NCBI RefSeq assembly: GCF_963666025.1
Contig: NZ_OY762552.1
Span: forward strand, 806,001-870,000
Length of the DNA stretch: 64,000 nt
DNA from: an uncultured Methanobacterium sp.
GTDB lineage: Archaea; Methanobacteriota; Methanobacteria; Methanobacteriales; Methanobacteriaceae
Reading direction: 5' to 3'
The position numbers were made by a program, and so were the translations under genes. This document shows, in pieces, positions 60,256-64,000 of the stretch. A model generated the notes under the pieces. It was given only the letters and a program-made list of their open reading frames with translations, searched no databases and was not told where the DNA came from. Position 1 is the first letter of the stretch, and the number at the start of each line of letters is the position of its first letter.

Positions 60256-62781
60256 TCATTTTATGAACTTTCCAACCAGCCAGTCACTGATGAATATAGT
60301 ACAGGCAACCAGCAGGACTATAACCCAATCAAACGCACCAAGGGCCGTGGTACGGAAGACTCCCTGCAGGAATGGTAGATAAATTACTCCTAACTGAAGC
60401 AGGAATGATGCTCCAATTGCTATGAAGAAGAATTTGTTGGTGAATCCTCCATCAGACCGGCAGTTGAACACGTTGAATATCTGGTACATTACAAAGACTG
60501 TGAAAGCCATGGTCATGGCCTTGGTTAAGTCTGTGCCGCCGGATAACAGGTAATAATACAGTGCCAGTGTACCAACTGTCATGACCACCCCGGCCACCAC
60601 TATTTTAATGAGGTTTCTCCGGGGAATGATCTCTTCCTTGAGGGGCGGGCGTTCCATAACACCCTTTTCTGGTGGTTCCACACCCAGAGACTGGGCAGGA
60701 GGTCCATCCATTATGATGTTTATCCATAAAACCTGTATGGGGTTAAAAGGGATTGGCAGTCCCATTACAGAGGCGGAAGTAATGGTGAGTATGGCTCCAA
60801 TGTTAGTGGAAAGCTGGAAACGGACAAAACGACGGATGTTGTCGAATATGGTTCTTCCTTCACCCACGGCTTTGACTATGGTGGCAAAGTTATCATCCTG
60901 AAGGAGCATGTCCGCAGATTCCTTGGCAACATCGGTACCACTACCCATGGCCACACCAATAGCTGCCTTTTTAAGAGCAGGAGCATCGTTTACCCCATCC
61001 CCAGTCATGGATGCAACATGACCCTTTATCTTAAGGGTTTCAACAATTCTAACCTTCTGTTCAGGGAACACACGGGCGTACACACTGACATCATCCACCA
61101 TGTTTTCAAATTCCTGGTCACTGAGCTTGTCCAGATCACTACCGGTGAGTGCAACAATTTCACCTTCAGCAATACCTATTTCCCGTGCTATGGCTACTGC
61201 AGTATCCTTATGATCCCCGGTGATCATCACTACCCTTATACCTGCCTTTTTAGCCTGTGCAATGGCTTGTTTAGCTTCTTCCCTTGGTGGGTCCATCATA
61301 CCCACCAGACCCGCGAAGATAAGGTCTTTTTCCAGTGCTTCCTTATCTTCCAGGTTTTCCTCAGGGCCCAGTTTGCGGTAGGCAAATCCAAGAACACGGA
61401 GGGCGTTTCCAGTCATTTCCTGGAGGTCTTTCATTGCATTTTCAGTGTCTTCGGGTTTGATGGAGCATACTCCATCTTCACCATCAATCTGAGAACACTT
61501 CTGGAGTAAAACCTCGGGAGCACCTTTTATCAGGATGTACCTGTCCTGGCCAATCTGATTGACAGTGGTCATCCTTTTACGGGTGCTGTCTAATGGTATT
61601 TCCAGTAGTCGAGGATTTTTTTCCTCCATTTCCTTACGGTTGTAACCATTCTCATCAGCATAAAGTAAGAGTGATGCGTCGGTGGGATCTCCCAGTAATT
61701 TACCATCATCAGACTGGGTGGCATTGTTACAGAGTGCAGCTATGGTGTAAACCATTTCAGGGTCAGTTACCCGGGCATCCCTGACTGTCATCTGATTAAG
61801 GGTTAATGTTCCTGTTTTATCCGTACAGATCACATTACATGAGCCGAGGGTTTCCACTGCAAGGAGTTTACGGACTATGGCATTGCTTTTAGCCATTCTC
61901 TGCATTCCCAGGGCCAGTGTAAGGGTTAAGATTGCAGGGAGTCCTTCAGGAACAGCAGCCACTGCCAGGGAAACTGAGGTCATAAATGTTTCCACCAGGG
62001 GCGTTCCCTGGAAATACTCAAGTGCGAAAACAACTGAACAAACCACTACAGCCAGTAATCCCAAAGTCTTACCGAGACTGGCTATTTTTTGCTGTAAGGG
62101 TGTTTCTTCTTCTTCTCCCTGGATCATCTCCGCGATTTTACCGATCTCGGTGTCCATACCAATTTCTACCACAACACCCCTACCACGGCCAGAGGCAACA
62201 TCAGTTTCCATGAAGGCCATGTTTTCTGAGCCGTGTTCATCACTAGATATGGTGTTGGGGTGTTTTTCAACGGGTAATGATTCTCCAGTCATGGCTGATT
62301 CATCTATCAAAAGATCGTAGCTTTCAATTATCCTAAGATCAGCTGGTACATTGTCTCCTTCTTCCAATAGAACAATATCCCCCAGGGTGAGTTCTCCTGC
62401 AGGTACCTTCTGCTCCTGACCATCCCTCAAAACCACCGCTTCAGCAGATATGAGCCCTTTGAGCTTTTCCATTGCTTTCTCAGCACGGTATTCCTGGATG
62501 AATCCAACCACGGCGTTTATAATAACCACAATGAGTATTACAATTGCATCGAGGGTGTCTCCCACAAAATATGCTGCAACCGCGGCGATGAGCAGGATCA
62601 GGATGAGTATGTCTTTGAACTGTCCAAAGAAGATAGTGATTGGTCCGGCCTTCTTCTCCTCAACCAGTTCGTTTTTACCATGTTCTAATAACCGTTTTTG
62701 AGCCTCAGAACTATTTAACCCATTAATGCTTGAATTGAGGGTTTTAAATGTTTCATCTACGCTTAATTTTTTCCATTTCAT
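60256..62781 (-). CDS. P-type calcium-transporting ATPase (P2 type)
   Basis: An 841-residue ion pump with about ten transmembrane helices. Motifs are TGES (actuator), VAAVPEGLP in helix 4, the phosphorylation site CDKTGTLT, TGDH and MTGDGVNDAPALK. Helix 4 keeps the Ca-ligand Glu. Helix 5 reads STNIGAILT, with Ala where SERCA has its site-I Glu. Helix 6 reads INIIMDG, keeping Asn and Asp. This pattern matches one-site, PMCA-like calcium pumps rather than two-site SERCA. It is monocistronic and runs toward cobK. Confidence 0.88.
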   Translation of the reverse strand: MKWKKLSVDETFKTLNSSINGLNSSEAQKRLLEHGKNELVEEKKAGPITIFFGQFKDILILILLIAAVAAYFVGDTLDAIVILIVVIINAVVGFIQEYRAEKAMEKLKGLISAEAVVLRDGQEQKVPAGELTLGDIVLLEEGDNVPADLRIIESYDLLIDESAMTGESLPVEKHPNTISSDEHGSENMAFMETDVASGRGRGVVVEIGMDTEIGKIAEMIQGEEEETPLQQKIASLGKTLGLLAVVVCSVVFALEYFQGTPLVETFMTSVSLAVAAVPEGLPAILTLTLALGMQRMAKSNAIVRKLLAVETLGSCNVICTDKTGTLTLNQMTVRDARVTDPEMVYTIAALCNNATQSDDGKLLGDPTDASLLLYADENGYNRKEMEEKNPRLLEIPLDSTRKRMTTVNQIGQDRYILIKGAPEVLLQKCSQIDGEDGVCSIKPEDTENAMKDLQEMTGNALRVLGFAYRKLGPEENLEDKEALEKDLIFAGLVGMMDPPREEAKQAIAQAKKAGIRVVMITGDHKDTAVAIAREIGIAEGEIVALTGSDLDKLSDQEFENMVDDVSVYARVFPEQKVRIVETLKIKGHVASMTGDGVNDAPALKKAAIGVAMGSGTDVAKESADMLLQDDNFATIVKAVGEGRTIFDNIRRFVRFQLSTNIGAILTITSASVMGLPIPFNPIQVLWINIIMDGPPAQSLGVEPPEKGVMERPPLKEEIIPRRNLIKIVVAGVVMTVGTLALYYYLLSGGTDLTKAMTMAFTVFVMYQIFNVFNCRSDGGFTNKFFFIAIGASFLLQLGVIYLPFLQGVFRTTALGAFDWVIVLLVACTIFISDWLVGKFIK

Positions 62782-62988
62782 GGGAAATGCACCTAAAATA
62801 CTGAATATACTTCATACTGAATATAATCTGAAAAATAATATGATTTTTTAAATATTTATGATTTCTATTTCAAAGTTCTATTAAATACCAGAGTAAATTG
62901 CACATCTACTTAAGATATTCTTAATTTTATTATACTTTAAATTTGCAGATCGACTAAGATATTCTTATATAACTCATTTAATATTTCT

Positions 62989-63387
62989 TTATAAACCCTT
63001 ATTTAAAGATTTTTTATAGAAAACTGCTTTCTTATAATTAACTAAATCCATTTTCCCCTTAATGTTAATAGTATCCGTTGAAAGGGGTTTTATTATTAAA
63101 TCCGCCCCTGTTTTTTCTGAAAGCTTCTCCAGGTAGGGGTGTAATTCTTCAGGAGGTCTTATGGAATAAATAAGTCCAGCATTCTTATATATTTTTAAGT
63201 CAGGTTGTCTAATATCATCTAGGATGATCCCATCATGGTAAGGTTTAATATCAGTCATGATGATATCCACCTTAAGATGTTTCTTCAGGTCACATGCAAC
63301 CTGCGGAAAGTGTCCCACTGCCACTTCCACGATGCTGGAAGATTGGGAATAATGTTTGATAATGTAATCCGTAAAGTCACTCCACAT
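62989..63387 (-). CDS. UPF0146 family protein
   Basis: A 132-residue archaeal protein of the UPF0146 family with a Rossmann-like, methyltransferase-resembling core (IVEVAVGHFPQVACDLKKHL...IIMTDIKPY...DDIRQPDL). A full SAM-binding GxGxG is absent, so catalysis is uncertain. ATG 63387 has GAGTGAT 4 nt upstream; GTG 63396 is rejected. It is divergent from the RimI-like gene by only 27 nt between start codons. Confidence 0.83.
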   Translation of the reverse strand: MWSDFTDYIIKHYSQSSSIVEVAVGHFPQVACDLKKHLKVDIIMTDIKPYHDGIILDDIRQPDLKIYKNAGLIYSIRPPEELHPYLEKLSEKTGADLIIKPLSTDTINIKGKMDLVNYKKAVFYKKSLNKGL

Positions 63388-63414
63388 TTTTATCACTCGT
63401 AAATGGAGAAATTC

Positions 63415-63858
63415 ATGATAATAAGAGAATTCAAACGTCCTGACCTTAAAAGAGTCCTGGAAATTGAATTATCCTCCTTCGATGACCCCTATCCATCCAA
63501 TGTTTTGGTGGATCTTTATAATTTGGGGGCTGGTTTTCTGGTAGCCCAAGAAGATAATATTGTGGTGGGGTATATTATATTTTGGATCAGGTTTGAGGAT
63601 GAAGGCCATATCATTTCCCTGGCCGTGGATCAAAAATATTATAGAAAGAAAATTGGATCACAAATGGTGGAAACAGCACTTGAAATCTTCAAAAGATATA
63701 ATGTGAATAGCATTCGCCTGGAAGTACGGAAAGGGAATCGCAAAGCTCGTAAATTCTATCAAAAACTAGGTTTTGTGGAAAAAGCCCATCTAGTAGAATA
63801 TTATGAAGATGGGGAAGATGCCGTGGTTATGGGCAAATTATTGGAAGACTTTGATTAA
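63415..63858 (+). CDS. rimI: RimI-like N-acetyltransferase
   Basis: A 147-residue GNAT protein close to RimI/archaeal Ard1-type N-terminal acetyltransferases. Landmarks are EIELSSFDDPYPSNVLVDLY, HIISLAVDQKYYRKKIGSQMVETAL (motif A) and IRLEVRKGNRKARKFYQKLGFVEKAHLVEYYEDGEDAVVM. ATG 63415 has GGAG 6 nt upstream, so the 4-codon-longer frame is rejected. The divergent neighbour starts only 27 nt away. Confidence 0.9.
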   Translation: MIIREFKRPDLKRVLEIELSSFDDPYPSNVLVDLYNLGAGFLVAQEDNIVVGYIIFWIRFEDEGHIISLAVDQKYYRKKIGSQMVETALEIFKRYNVNSIRLEVRKGNRKARKFYQKLGFVEKAHLVEYYEDGEDAVVMGKLLEDFD

Positions 63859-64000
63859 ATTACCTGAAAAAAGTTCCCAAACGAAGTACAAAGATAAAAA
63901 AACCCCTGATTCACAGGAAAGCCTTGATTCACAGTAATATATATCAAGTTTCTAAAGTAGGTTCAAATATTTCATGGAAAATCAATGATAATTTGAATAA

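Overview
The window is a piece of a methanogenic archaeal chromosome, most likely a mesophilic Methanobacterium-type member of the Methanobacteriales. Supporting genes are methenyl-tetrahydromethanopterin cyclohydrolase, the methanogen-restricted DUF1890/DUF1894 pair, archaeal MetE and ThyA, a Mur-ligase/MraY-like pseudomurein cluster, and the archaeal exosome, proteasome, PAN and LonB. Genes are AT-rich, intergenic DNA more so. Shine-Dalgarno sites of the GGAGG/GGTGAT type fix most starts, and several real starts lie a few codons inside the longest open frame.

Layout. (1) 185-7280, minus strand: the archaeal RNA-processing/proteasome superoperon, read rpl15e, COG1325 RNA-binding protein, rnp3, rnp2, psmA, SBDS, rrp4, rrp41, rrp42, rpl37ae, rpoP. 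(2) 7.5-18.2 kb: accessory genes: MATE exporter with MarR regulator, orphan 7TM-PAS histidine kinase, GNAT/YoaP protein, two GyrI-like proteins (one fused to TrmO), an ArsR-type regulator, and a MacB-like ABC exporter. (3) 18.4-24.8 kb: ribC, mch, thyA-metE, a flavin-type split-barrel protein, DUF1894, DUF1890 and a multi-pass membrane protein. (4) 25.4-27.0 kb: tRNA-Ala and an intact insertion sequence with an 8-bp target duplication. (5) 27-31.3 kb: DUF354, hypAB, prs, and two small glycine-rich membrane proteins. (6) 31.9-36.0 kb: a complete Rsb-like partner-switching set: RsbW-GNAT fusion, STAS antagonist, membrane PP2C phosphatase, second RsbW. Archaea have no sigma factors, so its output is unknown. 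(7) 36-46 kb: DEAD-box helicase, lonB, cobQ, TrkA-like, UspA, two tRNA-Gly, CBS protein. (8) 46.5-48.2 kb: nikR, a PRMT-like methyltransferase and a hydrogenase maturation protease. (9) 48.5-56.9 kb: pseudomurein cluster (ATP-grasp, MraY-like, two Mur ligases) followed by a single-pass protein whose soluble part looks like a POTRA domain, a C-anchored secreted protein, and a small cytosolic protein. (10) 57-64 kb: aMBF1, PAN, a C/D-box sRNA, cobK, a P-type Ca2+-ATPase, UPF0146 and a RimI-like acetyltransferase.

Two themes stand out. First, short imperfect tandem duplications (units of about 11-72 nt, often near 20) occur in many of the longer intergenic gaps, and in-frame versions sit inside two conserved genes, rnp2 (six 7-residue units) and cobK (18-nt and 12-nt units). 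Second, the pseudomurein cluster resembles a bacterial dcw cluster in order, MraY-Mur-Mur-POTRA-like protein, with further exported proteins of unknown role. All assignments come from reading the sequence and recalled family knowledge; no database search was run.
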